NCBI GenBank assembly: GCA_012729555.1
Contig: JAAYCX010000057.1
Span: 20,821-84,820, forward strand
Source of the DNA: Acidobacteriota bacterium
Lineage (GTDB): Bacteria > Acidobacteriota > UBA6911
Direction: 5' to 3'
DNA: 64,000 nt
Notes under the pieces: model-generated
Databases searched by the model: none
What the model was told of the DNA's origin: nothing
Seen by the model: the letters and a program-made list of their open reading frames with translations, nothing else
Program-made: the position numbers and the translations under genes
In this document: piece after piece, positions 1 through 8,303 of the stretch
How positions within the stretch are numbered: the first letter of the stretch is position 1
How the letters are laid out: each line of letters begins with the position of its first letter

Positions 1-435
1 CTGGTCGGCTATCCCCTCCTGCTGCTGGAAAACGGGGAGCGGGACGTGAGGGGCTACATGCGCAACCTGGAGCAATCGCTCATCGACCTGCTGGGCGGCT
101 ACGGGGTGGCGGCGGGGCGGGAGGACGGGTTTACGGGAGTCTGGACCCCCGCCGGGAAGGTCGCCGCCATGGGGGTTCACATCAGCCGCTGGGTGACGCG
201 CCACGGTTTCGCCCTGAACGTCAACACCGATCTTTCCTACTACGACCTGATCGTGCCGTGCGGGATCAGGGGCAAGGGCGTCACCTCCATGAGCGCGCTT
301 CTCCGCCGGCCGCTGGAAATGGACGAGGTGGCCTCGCGGTACCTGCCCCTGTTCGGGGCGGTGTTTCACCGCAGCGTGACCCCGGTCGACCGGGACTTCC
401 TCGAAAACATCATCGGAAGGAGCCGATCCGCATGA
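1..435 (+). CDS. lipB: Octanoyltransferase LipB (5' end cut by window edge)
   Basis: The reading frame is open from the first base and gives 144 residues, the C-terminal two thirds of a lipoate-protein ligase B. Visible family features are the opening VGYP segment, TGVW, the GKVAAMGV segment with the conserved lysine, HGFALNV and the VPCGI segment with the acyl-accepting cysteine. LipB moves octanoate from acyl carrier protein onto the lipoyl-domain lysine of 2-oxoacid dehydrogenase E2 subunits, in the cytoplasm. The stop overlaps the next start as ATGA, and the next gene encodes exactly such an E2 substrate, so the pair is probably co-transcribed and functionally coupled. The true start lies outside the window. 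Confidence 0.93.
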   Translation: MVGYPLLLLENGERDVRGYMRNLEQSLIDLLGGYGVAAGREDGFTGVWTPAGKVAAMGVHISRWVTRHGFALNVNTDLSYYDLIVPCGIRGKGVTSMSALLRRPLEMDEVASRYLPLFGAVFHRSVTPVDRDFLENIIGRSRSA

Positions 436-1754
436 ATACCAAAGTCATCATGCCTCAGTTGGGAGAATCCGTTTACGAGGGCACCCTCACGAAATGGCTC
501 AAAAAGACGGGAGACCCCGTCGTGAAGGACGAACCCCTGTTCGAGGTTTCCACCGACAAGGTCGATTCCGAAATCCCCGCGCCGGCATCGGGCATCCTCG
601 ACGAAATCCTGGTGGACGAGGGGACGACCATAAAGATCGACACCGTGGTGGCCGTCATCCGGGAATCCGCCGGCGACGGGGATGCCGGCGGGGAGGAGCC
701 CGGCGAAGAGACCGCGCGGGAGCCGGCCGCGGAGACGGGGACGGAGGCCGGGGGGGAAGCAGGGAAAACCGGGGAGGAAGGTGCGGAAGCGGCCGGGGGA
801 AAGGCGAAGGAGGACTCCGCGGCCCCCTCCATCCGTCCGCAGTCGCTGCTGGCCTCCCCGCTGGTGCGAAAGATAGCGCGCGAAAACGGGGTGGACCTGG
901 CCGACGTCGCCGGCACGGGACTCGAGGGGAGGATCACCAAGGACGACCTCGAGAAGCATCTCTCCCGGGTCGGGGCCGCCAGGCCCGCGGCGCCGGCCGC
1001 CGCGGGCGGGGCGGGAGGCGCCGCCGCCGCGCCGGAGAGCGGGCCGGGGGGGAGCGCCGGCGACGATGCCGAAACGGTTCCCATGACCCCGATGCGCCGG
1101 GCGATCGCGGAGCGGATGGTCGAGAGCAAGAGGACTTCGGCTCATGTCAATACGATGTTTGAAATCGACATGAGCGCCATCGTGCGCCTGCGCCAGGCGC
1201 GCAAGGAGGATTTCCTGAAGAGGGAAGGGATCCCGCTGACCTACACCCCCTTCTTCGCAAAGGCCCTGGTCGAATCGGTCCGCAATTTCCCGGTTTTCAA
1301 CTCCTCGGTCAGCGGGGACGCCATCGTCTACAAGAAGGGGATCCACCTCGGGATCGCGGTGGCGCTCGAAGCGGGGTTGATCGTGCCCGTGGTCCGTGCC
1401 GCCCATCTGAAGAATTTCACGGGGATCGCCCTGGCGATTCACGACCTGGCCGAGCGGGCCCGCACGAAGAGGCTGAAGCCGGAGGAGGTCCAGAACGGCA
1501 CCATCACCCTCACCAACCCGGGGATCTACGGATCCCTTTTCGGCACCCCCGTGATCAACCAGCCGCAGGTCGCCATCCTGGGAATCGGGGCCATCACCAA
1601 GCGCCCCGTGGTGATCGACGACGCCATCGCCATCCGGTCCATGGCCTATCTATCGCTCTCGTTCGATCACCGCGTCATCGACGGGGCGGTGGCGGACCAG
1701 TTCATGGCGGATCTGAAAGCGCGGCTGGAAGCCTGGACCGAGTGGCAGGATTAG
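432..1754 (+). CDS. Dihydrolipoamide acyltransferase (E2 of a 2-oxoacid dehydrogenase complex)
   Basis: A 440-residue E2 core protein. Residues 1-80 form a lipoyl domain with the lipoylated lysine at K43 in the STDKVDSE motif. A Glu/Gly/Ala-rich linker follows, then a peripheral subunit-binding domain (SPLVRKIARENGVDL ... GRITKDDL). The CoA-dependent acyltransferase domain ends with SFDHRVIDGA, giving catalytic H413 and D417. The ATG overlaps the lipB stop. An in-frame extension back to position 258 overlaps lipB deeply and was discarded. The enzyme transfers an acyl group from lipoyl to CoA. Sequence alone does not settle whether the substrate is pyruvate, 2-oxoglutarate or a branched-chain oxoacid, so no symbol is given. 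The E1 and E3 genes are not in the window. Confidence 0.93.
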   Translation: MNTKVIMPQLGESVYEGTLTKWLKKTGDPVVKDEPLFEVSTDKVDSEIPAPASGILDEILVDEGTTIKIDTVVAVIRESAGDGDAGGEEPGEETAREPAAETGTEAGGEAGKTGEEGAEAAGGKAKEDSAAPSIRPQSLLASPLVRKIARENGVDLADVAGTGLEGRITKDDLEKHLSRVGAARPAAPAAAGGAGGAAAAPESGPGGSAGDDAETVPMTPMRRAIAERMVESKRTSAHVNTMFEIDMSAIVRLRQARKEDFLKREGIPLTYTPFFAKALVESVRNFPVFNSSVSGDAIVYKKGIHLGIAVALEAGLIVPVVRAAHLKNFTGIALAIHDLAERARTKRLKPEEVQNGTITLTNPGIYGSLFGTPVINQPQVAILGIGAITKRPVVIDDAIAIRSMAYLSLSFDHRVIDGAVADQFMADLKARLEAWTEWQD

Positions 1755-1757
1755 GTC

Positions 1758-2816
1758 TCAGTCGGAAATGTAGCGACCGGTGTGGATGTAATTCATCACG
1801 ATGGTGGTCCCGAGCGAGGCCAGGGAGGCCAGGTTGCGGCTCTCCCTCCCGGGAGCCTGCACGAGGTCGAGATCCCGGCAGCGGCGGTCAAACCAGCCGA
1901 TGACGGGGGCCACCACCCGGTTGCGGGCCCCGGTCCAGCGCGAGATCGTCTCCAGCAGGAAACGCCGGTTCTTTCGAATCAGCCCGGTGGCCGGGATCGA
2001 CTTCTTGTGCCCGTTGGCCGCCGACGGGAAAATCTTCCTCAGTTCCTCGTCGTACAGCCCCAGGGCCTTGGCCTTGAAGCGGTCGAGCGTCCTCCCGTAA
2101 TACTCGATCAGGGTATAGGTCTTCGAATCGTAGGGGGAATCGAGGTAGGTCACGTTGACGACCGGCTTTTTCCGGGCAATCCTTTTCATGGCCCGGTCCA
2201 CGTACTCGAGCTTCTTGATGGCGGGAGTCCGGCTGTACACCTTCCTCCAGTTCGAGCGGGGAGTCAGCCAGACCGAAAAGGTTTCCGCAAAATCCTCATC
2301 GGGGTGCGCCTGGGCGTAATATTTGGGATTACTCAAGCTTTTTACGTAAGATTTGCTGTATGGGTTAAACTTATACCTGAAGTTTAATGGGTATTTAGCG
2401 TTGAAATCACCAAATATTTCGCTCCACTCCCGATCCTTATATAACCGGTAGGCATAGTTGACGGCGTGTCCCGCCTCGTGCCGCAGGAGAAGGAGCAGGT
2501 CCTTCCGGTCGTAGCGGATGTATCCCATCTCCGCCTCGATGCGCATGAGGCGCCTGTCGGCGAGGTAAAAAGGGATGCCGATGATGGGCACCCGGTCGGG
2601 ACACCCCCACTCGTCCCCGGTGCAGGAGAAGTAATAGGGGGGCTTGAACCTGAGCCCCTTGCGGTCCATTTCATGATAAAGCTTTTGGATACAGCGATAT
2701 AAGAGCGTTTCCTCCAGGCGCAGCTCCAGGTCGCACACCCTGGTGTTGAGCAGGGCGTACCTCTCGGTCTCCCAATTGTGCTTGAATTCAAGCGCCGTTG
2801 CCATCCTAGCCATCAC
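1758..2816 (-). CDS. Putative zinc-binding metallopeptidase
   Basis: About 350 residues with an HEAGH motif (H113, E114, H117 in the longest version) and, about 60 residues later, HPDEDFAETF, which supplies the likely third zinc ligand. The spacing resembles the putative zinc-binding metallopeptidase family (Peptidase_Mx-like). No signal peptide is evident, so it is probably cytoplasmic. The first codon of the longest frame is GTG, but the ATG at 2813 or 2804 lies behind GGAAGG and may be the real start. A TATAAT hexamer at 2832-2837 is a possible -10. The middle of the gene (about 2330-2440) is much more AT-rich than its surroundings. The substrate is unknown. It is convergent with the E2 gene. 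Confidence 0.75.
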   Translation of the reverse strand: MMARMATALEFKHNWETERYALLNTRVCDLELRLEETLLYRCIQKLYHEMDRKGLRFKPPYYFSCTGDEWGCPDRVPIIGIPFYLADRRLMRIEAEMGYIRYDRKDLLLLLRHEAGHAVNYAYRLYKDREWSEIFGDFNAKYPLNFRYKFNPYSKSYVKSLSNPKYYAQAHPDEDFAETFSVWLTPRSNWRKVYSRTPAIKKLEYVDRAMKRIARKKPVVNVTYLDSPYDSKTYTLIEYYGRTLDRFKAKALGLYDEELRKIFPSAANGHKKSIPATGLIRKNRRFLLETISRWTGARNRVVAPVIGWFDRRCRDLDLVQAPGRESRNLASLASLGTTIVMNYIHTGRYISD

Positions 2817-2861
2817 CCTTCCGTTGTGCTGATTATATTCGACGGTGGCGCGGGGGCATAG

Positions 2862-2908
2862 CTAAATTTGCCGAAATCTGCATTCAGGTAGGATACTGAA
2901 AAATTTAG
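2862..2908. repeat. Inverted repeat CTAAATTT/AAATTTAG
   Basis: Two 8-base complementary arms at 2862-2869 and 2901-2908 are separated by 31 bases. They lie between the small secreted-protein gene and the metallopeptidase gene, both leftward. The arms are AT-rich in a GC-rich genome. This could be a protein-binding site or a weak hairpin; there is no T-tract for a terminator. Confidence 0.3.
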
Positions 2909-2923
2909 GCTTATCCTGCACAA

Positions 2924-3280
2924 CTAGGGGGCTGCCGGCGGCGGCGCAATCCGGATTTCGGTGGCGAAACCGTCCAGCTCGACCCCGTTGCGCTTCTCCT
3001 TTTTGAGTTCCAGCTCGACCTGGATTGAGGAAAACTGCTCCAGGTTTTCGAATTCGACCGGTTTTCCATCCATCGTTATCCTGGCCGAGGAGGCGTCCAG
3101 GAGGTACTTGTTCTTCTCCGGCACACTGGAAACCAGGATCAGCCTTTCGGAGGTCGAAATGGAAAGCAGGCGATAGATTCCGGCCTCCAGGGCGTGCGCG
3201 CGGTCCATCAGCCCGGGCCAGCCCTGCAGCAGCAGCATGGCCAAAAAGATCCCCGTCCACGGCCCCGTTCTTTTATGCAT
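2924..3280 (-). CDS. Small secreted protein of unknown function
   Basis: Encodes 118 residues. The N-terminus has a short basic segment (HKR) and a hydrophobic stretch ending near AHALEAG, which looks like a signal peptide. The mature part (about 90 residues) is predicted by eye to be beta-rich and ends in a Pro/Ala tail. The ATG follows AGGAGAGAGGGT, a strong ribosome-binding site, and a TATAAT-type -10 lies at 3307-3312. I recognise no family. A second frame on the same strand (2862-3260) has no such start context and was rejected. It is divergent from the TPR gene and could be envelope-associated. Confidence 0.6.
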   Translation of the reverse strand: MHKRTGPWTGIFLAMLLLQGWPGLMDRAHALEAGIYRLLSISTSERLILVSSVPEKNKYLLDASSARITMDGKPVEFENLEQFSSIQVELELKKEKRNGVELDGFATEIRIAPPPAAP

Positions 3281-3350
3281 ACCCTCTCTCCTTGCACCTG
3301 TATAGTATTATAGCCGGAAGAGGATTGCGGGCCTCATTTTTTTCGGAGCG

Positions 3351-4574
3351 ATGACCATGAACAGAGTGGCCACCCGGTTTTTGATTGTTGTGGCGCTGGG
3401 GATTTTCTGTTGCAGCGCCGCCGGCGCCAGGACATTCCTTTTCTTTCCCTTCGACGAAGCGTTCTCCGAAGGGGCTCTCGACTGGGTCGGGGAGGGGATG
3501 GCAGAATCGCTGACGGGACAGCTGGCGGCGCTGGGGATCGGCGCCGTCGGACGCGATGCGCGCCTGGACCTGGTGGAGCGGAACGACCTCCCCCCTTCGG
3601 CGCGTCTGAGCCGGGGGACCATGATCCGGGTGGCGCAGTCCTCCGGGGCCGACATGCTGGTACTGGGCCGGTGCGGCGGCACGGAGCGGGACCTGCAGAT
3701 TTCCCTCAGGATCCTGGATGTGGCGTCGCTCAAGCTGGGCGGGAGGATCACGGCCGGCGGTCCCGTGGCGATGCTGCCGCAACTGGAGAACGAGCTGGTC
3801 TGGAGGATACTGGTCCATACGGGGCTCGATGCCGGCTTCACCCGGGAAAGCGTGGCGGCCCGGACCCGGAAGGTTCCCAACCCCGCCTGGGCCGGCTATA
3901 TCCGGAGCTTTTACGCCCCGAGCGAAAAGGAACAGGCGCGGCTGCTCGGTGAGGCGATCGACGGCAACGCGGACTTCCCGGCGGCCCATTTCCAGCTCGG
4001 CCGTCTGTATTATCAGAACCGGCAGTGGCCCCAGGCCGTCGCACACCTCCTGAAAGCGACGGGAGACGGGTTGCCCCGTTGGCGGAGAGACTTCTGGCTC
4101 GGAAACAGCTTCCTGCAATCGGGGCGCCTCCAGGAGGCGATCCGCATGCTTGCGCCGGGCGCTTTTCTGCTGCAGCACCCGCCCGCGCTGAACAATCTCG
4201 GCGTCACCTGCCTCCGGATCGGGGAGGATACCGCGGCGGCCTACGCCTTCGCCTTCGCCCACGCGCATTCCCCCGGGGACCCGACCATCGGCACCAACCT
4301 GGCCCTGGTGCGCGGCATCCGGGGGGATTCCGGGGGGGCGCTGGCCGCCCTCGATGCGGCGATCCCGGACTACCCGGAAAGCGGCATGCTCCATTTCATC
4401 CGGGGGTTTCTGCTGCGCGCGAGCGGGGATGCCGGCAGGGCGGCCGATGCTTTCGAGCGGGCGCGGGCGCTGGGAGTCTCCCTGGAAAGACTGGAATCGT
4501 CCGATCCCCGGAGCTGGACCCGCCCGGTGCTGCAGGAGCATCCGGTAGAACGGGTGGGTCCGCCGCCGAAATAA
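3351..4574 (+). CDS. Secreted tetratricopeptide-repeat protein with TolB-N-like domain
   Basis: A 407-residue protein with an N-terminal signal peptide (hydrophobic to about residue 24, then AGA). The segment from FLFFPFDEAF to about residue 165 resembles the N-terminal domain of TolB/FlgO-like proteins: a Phe-Pro-Phe strand, then a helix with WVGEGMAESL, and later a strand with GADMLVLGR. From about residue 185 to the end there are several TPR-like helix pairs (AHFQLGRLYYQNRQW, ALNNLGVTCLRIGEDTAAA, MLHFIRGFLLRASGDAGRA). It is probably a periplasmic protein-interaction scaffold. The partner is unknown. It stands alone, followed by tRNA-Leu. Confidence 0.7.
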   Translation: MTMNRVATRFLIVVALGIFCCSAAGARTFLFFPFDEAFSEGALDWVGEGMAESLTGQLAALGIGAVGRDARLDLVERNDLPPSARLSRGTMIRVAQSSGADMLVLGRCGGTERDLQISLRILDVASLKLGGRITAGGPVAMLPQLENELVWRILVHTGLDAGFTRESVAARTRKVPNPAWAGYIRSFYAPSEKEQARLLGEAIDGNADFPAAHFQLGRLYYQNRQWPQAVAHLLKATGDGLPRWRRDFWLGNSFLQSGRLQEAIRMLAPGAFLLQHPPALNNLGVTCLRIGEDTAAAYAFAFAHAHSPGDPTIGTNLALVRGIRGDSGGALAALDAAIPDYPESGMLHFIRGFLLRASGDAGRAADAFERARALGVSLERLESSDPRSWTRPVLQEHPVERVGPPPK

Positions 4575-4588
4575 GATCGTGCGGCATC

Positions 4589-4617
4589 TTGACAACCTCC
4601 CCGCGCACCCATAAGAT
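4589..4617 (+). promoter_or_regulatory. Sigma70-type promoter of tRNA-Leu
   Basis: TTGACA (4589-4594), a 17-base spacer and TAAGAT (4612-4617). The expected transcription start is about 8 bases before the mature tRNA 5' end. Confidence 0.8.
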
Positions 4618-4631
4618 AGCGATTCTGAAAT

Positions 4632-4718
4632 GCCGAAGTGGCGGAATTGGCAGACGCGCTAGGTTCAGGGTCTAGTGGGCTTACGCTCGTGGGGGTTCGA
4701 CTCCCCCCTTCGGCACCA
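4632..4718 (+). tRNA. tRNA-Leu (anticodon CAG)
   Basis: Acceptor arms GCCGAAG/CTTCGGC pair perfectly. The anticodon stem CTAGG/TCTAG encloses loop TTCAGGG with anticodon CAG. There is a class II long variable arm and a T-arm with GGTTCGACTCC. The CCA end is encoded, at 4716-4718. The D-arm segment closely resembles bacterial tRNA-Leu. Confidence 0.97.
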
Positions 4719-4734
4719 CCCCCTCCCCCCATCG

Positions 4735-5664
4735 CTATAAAATCGTAACCGGGACCGGTGTAAAGGAAAGCACGAGGATCGCCAGGGCGGCCAGGGCGAG
4801 CCAGCGCCGTGCGGCGCCCAGGTCCTCACCGTCATCGAGCGTCGCGGGATGGAGGAAGCGCACGCGGAGCCCGATCACGAGCAGCATCGCGGCGAACAGA
4901 AGGTAGGAGGGGGTGGGCCATCCCGCCAGGCTCAGCCCCATCAGGGCGACGAGGGCGGCGACCGAAAGGTTTTTCTGCCGCTTGCGGCCCAGGATGGCGT
5001 AGGCGATGTGCCCGCCGTCGAGCTGCCAGATGGGCAGGAGATTCAGGCTGGTGGCCAGCAGCCCGATCCAGGCCGCCATCGCCATCGGGTGCGCCATGAG
5101 GTCCTGCCGCTCCGGTGCGTACCCCAGCATCAGCATTCCCGCCAGCCGGAACAGGAGCGGTTCGCCGAAGCTCAGGCCGCCATCCCCGAGCGCCCCCCTG
5201 GGCACCAGGGTGGAAAGGCGGATGCCGATCGCCAGCACGGGCAGGGTGAAGACGAAACCGGCCAAAGGGCCGGCGATCCCGATGTCGAACAGGGCGCGCA
5301 AACCCCGGAACGGAGAGTGAATCCGGATGAAGGCCCCCAGCGTGCCGGTAAGGGGAAACGGCGCGGGAATGAACCAGGGGGGGGTCGAGCGCATCCCGTA
5401 ATGCCGGCAGGCCAGGAAATGCCCGAATTCATGCGCCAGCAGGATGCCGACGAGCGACAGGGAGAAGGGGAGCCCCGCCAGGAGGATCCCGGGGCGGGAG
5501 AGAGCGATCAGGAGAAGGGAAAGAGGGCCCGGACCGCCCAGGGCATAGAAGAGGCCGGCAAGAGTGGTGGACAGGAGAGTCAGCCCCAGCAGCAACCAGA
5601 AGACGCCCCATTGTCGCCGGGACGGCGCCGGATTCGCCTGGACTGCCGGAAAATTACCGCTCAC
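4735..5664 (-). CDS. Site-2 protease family (M50) membrane metalloprotease
   Basis: A 309-residue polytopic membrane protein. The zinc motif HEFGH sits in a transmembrane helix (LLAHEFGHFLACRHYGM), and the second M50 motif appears as LPIWQLDGGHIAYAILGRK near residue 220. There are about seven hydrophobic segments. No PDZ domain is seen, so this is not a standard RseP; it is closer to short S2P proteases and to the plant EGY-like group. It would cleave a substrate within the membrane. The substrate is unknown. It lies 38 bases downstream of the HU gene on the same strand and may be co-transcribed from the HU promoter. Confidence 0.85.
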   Translation of the reverse strand: MSGNFPAVQANPAPSRRQWGVFWLLLGLTLLSTTLAGLFYALGGPGPLSLLLIALSRPGILLAGLPFSLSLVGILLAHEFGHFLACRHYGMRSTPPWFIPAPFPLTGTLGAFIRIHSPFRGLRALFDIGIAGPLAGFVFTLPVLAIGIRLSTLVPRGALGDGGLSFGEPLLFRLAGMLMLGYAPERQDLMAHPMAMAAWIGLLATSLNLLPIWQLDGGHIAYAILGRKRQKNLSVAALVALMGLSLAGWPTPSYLLFAAMLLVIGLRVRFLHPATLDDGEDLGAARRWLALAALAILVLSFTPVPVTIL

Positions 5665-5702
5665 AACAATATTAGGCTTTCTGGCGACTGCGGAGCGGGG
5701 CT

Positions 5703-5993
5703 CTAGCCGTCGATACCGGGTGCGATCTTCTCCGCGCGGATTTCCTTGCCGGGCTTGAACCGGATGGTCTTTCCGGGTGGGATGGCCACCTCCTCGCCCG
5801 TGCGCGGATTGCGCCCGACACCGCTCTTTCTCGGTTTGACGATGAAGACGCCAAAGCCTCGCAGTTCAATTCTTTCGCCGCGCTTCAGCGCGTTCTTGAG
5901 CGAATTGAACACAGATTCCACCGCAATTTCCGCCTTTACCTTGGTGATATTCAGCTGCTCCGCGACACGGTTTACGATGTCCTGCTTTATCAC
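5703..5993 (-). CDS. HU/IHF-family DNA-binding protein
   Basis: A 96-residue histone-like protein: IKQDIVNRVAEQLNITKVKA at the N-terminus, ELRGFGVF in the beta region and the DNA-binding arm GRNPRTGEEVAIPPGKTIRFKPGKEIR. The start is GTG, 7 bases after GGGAGG. Longer in-frame starts (ATG at 6023 and upstream) overlap the promoter, so they would not be transcribed. The protein bends and compacts DNA as a dimer. Whether it acts as HU or as an IHF subunit cannot be told from sequence alone. Confidence 0.95.
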   Translation of the reverse strand: MIKQDIVNRVAEQLNITKVKAEIAVESVFNSLKNALKRGERIELRGFGVFIVKPRKSGVGRNPRTGEEVAIPPGKTIRFKPGKEIRAEKIAPGIDG

Positions 5994-6021
5994 GCTGAAC
6001 CTCCCATAAATTGGTGAGAGC

Positions 6022-6050
6022 ATTTTACTTGTGGTTAAAAAAGCTGTCAA
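6022..6050 (-). promoter_or_regulatory. Consensus sigma70 promoter of the HU gene
   Basis: On the minus strand TTGACA (6050-6045), a 17-base spacer and TAAAAT (6027-6022). The expected start site near 6015 leaves a leader of about 20 bases containing GGGAGG. This supports the GTG start of HU. Confidence 0.85.
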
Positions 6051-6115
6051 GCCATTTCTATTTACACTATTTTGCCCGAGTGATAGACTCCCACTCTTTC
6101 GAGGAGTTCCCGAAG

Positions 6116-6667
6116 ATGGTGCTACCCGATCACTGGATCCGCTCGATGGCCAAAAGCGAGCGCATGATTTCACCCTACGCCGAGCAGCGGCGGCGCAAGG
6201 GCAAGATCTCCTACGGCGCTTCCTCCTATGGCTACGATTTCAGGCTGGCCGATGACTATAAGATCCCCGATTTCAGCGGGATGAAAATTTCCGATCCGAA
6301 AAATATGGATGCGGCCCCCTTCACCGATTTCAAGGGGCCCTCCTGCGTCATCGCGCCGAATTCGTTCATCCTGGGGCGTTCGCTGGAATATTTCCGCATC
6401 CCGCGCGATGTCCTGGTGCTGTGCCAGGGCAAGTCCACCTACGCGCGTTCCGGCGTCATCGTCAACGTCACCCCCCTGGAACCGGAATGGGAGGGGTATA
6501 TAACCGTATCGCTGGTCAATGCCTCCCCCGTTCCGGCCCGCGTCTGGTCGGGGGAGGGGATCGCCCAGTGCGTGTTTCTGCGCGCCGAGAGCGCCTGCAG
6601 GGTCTCCTACGCCGACCGCAAGGGGAAGTACCAGGCCCAGCAGCAGATCCACCTTGCCCGGGTATAG
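6116..6667 (+). CDS. dcd: dCTP deaminase
   Basis: A 183-residue trimeric-fold enzyme that deaminates dCTP to dUTP for thymidylate synthesis. Visible motifs are MVLPDHWIR at the start, GKSTYARSGV and PLEPEWEGYITVSL with the catalytic glutamate. The C-terminal part GKYQAQQQIHLAR matches the family nucleotide-covering tail. The ATG is chosen because family members begin at this point and GAGGAG lies 9 bases upstream. The 35-codon in-frame extension back to 6011 runs through the HU promoter and is rejected. It heads a rightward run with lptE and holA. Confidence 0.95.
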   Translation: MVLPDHWIRSMAKSERMISPYAEQRRRKGKISYGASSYGYDFRLADDYKIPDFSGMKISDPKNMDAAPFTDFKGPSCVIAPNSFILGRSLEYFRIPRDVLVLCQGKSTYARSGVIVNVTPLEPEWEGYITVSLVNASPVPARVWSGEGIAQCVFLRAESACRVSYADRKGKYQAQQQIHLARV

Positions 6668-6685
6668 GGGGAGGGGACGGCCCGA

Positions 6686-7267
6686 ATGAATACGTTCCGA
6701 CACCGGAGGGCGATGGGAGGGCGCATGCGGGCGCTGGCGCCTGCGCTCCTGGCACTGGCGCTGCTGGCGCCGCTCGCCGGCTGCGGCTACCGCCTTGCGG
6801 GCTCCGGGGGCCGGCTGCCGGGGGGCTCCCGGTCGCTCGGGATCCCCACCCTGCGCAACCTGACCCACCAGCACGGGATCGAGCAGACGCTTACGGCGGC
6901 GCTGCTCGAGGAATTCACGCTGCGGAGCGGGGGGCGGGTCGATTCCCGGAGCACGGGGGCCGACGTGGTGCTGCTGGGGGACATTCTCGAGGTGACCTCC
7001 ACCCCGGTCACCTTCGGCACCGAGCAGGCGGGCTCCCGCACCTTCGGTACCTCGTTCCTGGTGACGGTCCGGACCAGCGTGAGGCTCGTGCGCACCGGGG
7101 ACGGCGCCGTGCTCTGGCAGAAGCCCGATTTCGTCTTCCGGGAACGGTACGCGCTCAATCCGAGCGTCGCGGACTTCTTCTCGGAGGAGAATCCCGCCCT
7201 CCGGCGGCTCGCGCGCAGCTTTGCCGCCAGTATCGCCGGCGCCGTCCTCGAGAGGGGAAGCCCATGA
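6686..7267 (+). CDS. lptE: LPS-assembly lipoprotein LptE-like
   Basis: 193 residues with a lipoprotein signal sequence: basic start, hydrophobic segment and lipobox LAGC with the lipidated cysteine at C33, followed by GYRLAG as in LptE/RlpB proteins. The rest fits the small alpha/beta LptE fold (IPTLRNLTHQHGIEQTLTAALLEEF; LWQKPDFVFRERY). LptE plugs the LptD barrel in the outer membrane and helps deliver LPS to the cell surface. Starts at 6713 or 6725 are also possible. The stop overlaps the holA start as ATGA, the same lptE-holA adjacency known in many Gram-negative genomes. Confidence 0.87.
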   Translation: MNTFRHRRAMGGRMRALAPALLALALLAPLAGCGYRLAGSGGRLPGGSRSLGIPTLRNLTHQHGIEQTLTAALLEEFTLRSGGRVDSRSTGADVVLLGDILEVTSTPVTFGTEQAGSRTFGTSFLVTVRTSVRLVRTGDGAVLWQKPDFVFRERYALNPSVADFFSEENPALRRLARSFAASIAGAVLERGSP

Positions 7268-8256
7268 TCCTCAGGAACCTGGAGGCCCTCGAGGCCGACC
7301 TCGGCGCCCGGCTGAGGCCGGTCTACCTCGTGCTGGGGCCGGAGGAGTTTCTCTGCCGCGAAGCGGTGCGGCTGTTGAAGCGGAAGGTCCTGTCTCCCGG
7401 GTCGGCCGATTTCGACCTTACCGATTTCGAGGCCGGAGCCGTCTCTGCGGACGGGATCCTCGAAGCGGCCAATACCTTTCCGATGGTGTCCGGCCGGCGG
7501 CTGGTCCTTGTGCGCGATGCCGCCCGGATCCGGGAGAGCGACCAGGAGGCGCTGATCGCCGGGCTGGAAACCCTCTCCCCGAAAACGGTCATGGTTTTCC
7601 TGGCGGGCGAAATGGATCACCGCAGGAAGTTTTACCGAACGCTCCTCGAGCGGCACTGCGTGTGCGAGTTCCAGAAACTCAAGGATGCGGCGCTGGAAAA
7701 GTGGGCGGCGGCGTGGCTGCGGCGGGAGGGGCGCACGCTGGCGCCCGGGGCGCTCAAACGGCTGCTGCAGATGGCGGGTTCGGACCTCGAGGCGCTCGCG
7801 GCGGAACTTGAAAAACTGGTGCTCTACGCGGGAGTCGCCGGGACGATCCCCGCCGAGGCGGTCGAGGGCCTGGTGCGCTCGAGCCGCCAGCACGACATCT
7901 TCCAGCTCATCGACGCGGTCGGGGCGAAAGACCGCAGCGGCGCCCTGCAGAAGCTGGCCGGGCTGCTGGGAACGGGGGAGCATCCGCTCGTCGTCGTCAC
8001 CATGCTGGCCCGCCACTGCCGGCAGGTCCTGATCGCCCGGGAATGCCTCGAAAAACGGGTGAATGCGCGCGAGATCGCCGCCGCCGCCCAGGTCCCCCCC
8101 TTCGTCCTGGAGAAACTCCTGGGGCAGGCGAAGCGGGCGGAAACGGCGGTCATAGAGGAGATGTTTCTGCGCCTTGCGGCCATCGACAAGCAGCTGAAAT
8201 CCTCCGCGCTCGACGGGCGCAGGCTGCTCGAGGGGTTGATCTGCGGGCTGGTGTGA
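7264..8256 (+). CDS. holA: DNA polymerase III delta subunit
   Basis: 330 residues, the usual length for HolA. The N-terminal portion (RPVYLVLGPEEFLCREAVRLLK) corresponds to the AAA+-like first domain without a Walker A motif. The later region (SRQHDIFQLIDAVGAKDRSGALQKL) matches the lid/collar portion of the family. In the clamp-loader complex delta opens the beta sliding clamp. Translation is probably coupled to lptE through the ATGA overlap. It is convergent with rpsT across a short palindromic segment. Confidence 0.93.
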   Translation: MILRNLEALEADLGARLRPVYLVLGPEEFLCREAVRLLKRKVLSPGSADFDLTDFEAGAVSADGILEAANTFPMVSGRRLVLVRDAARIRESDQEALIAGLETLSPKTVMVFLAGEMDHRRKFYRTLLERHCVCEFQKLKDAALEKWAAAWLRREGRTLAPGALKRLLQMAGSDLEALAAELEKLVLYAGVAGTIPAEAVEGLVRSSRQHDIFQLIDAVGAKDRSGALQKLAGLLGTGEHPLVVVTMLARHCRQVLIARECLEKRVNAREIAAAAQVPPFVLEKLLGQAKRAETAVIEEMFLRLAAIDKQLKSSALDGRRLLEGLICGLV

Positions 8257-8258
8257 CC

Positions 8259-8295
8259 GCCCGGGCCCGCGGGGTCCCGGGCGTCATGACGCCCG
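8259..8295. terminator. Overlapping palindromes between convergent holA and rpsT
   Basis: Arms GCCCGGG (8259-8265) and CCCGGGC (8276-8282) form a hairpin. Overlapping it is the perfect palindrome CGGGCGTCATGACGCCCG (8278-8295). The convergent position suggests a bidirectional terminator or a supercoil/protein site. There is no T-tract, so intrinsic termination is uncertain. Confidence 0.45.
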
Positions 8296-8303
8296 CGGGG
8301 GAA

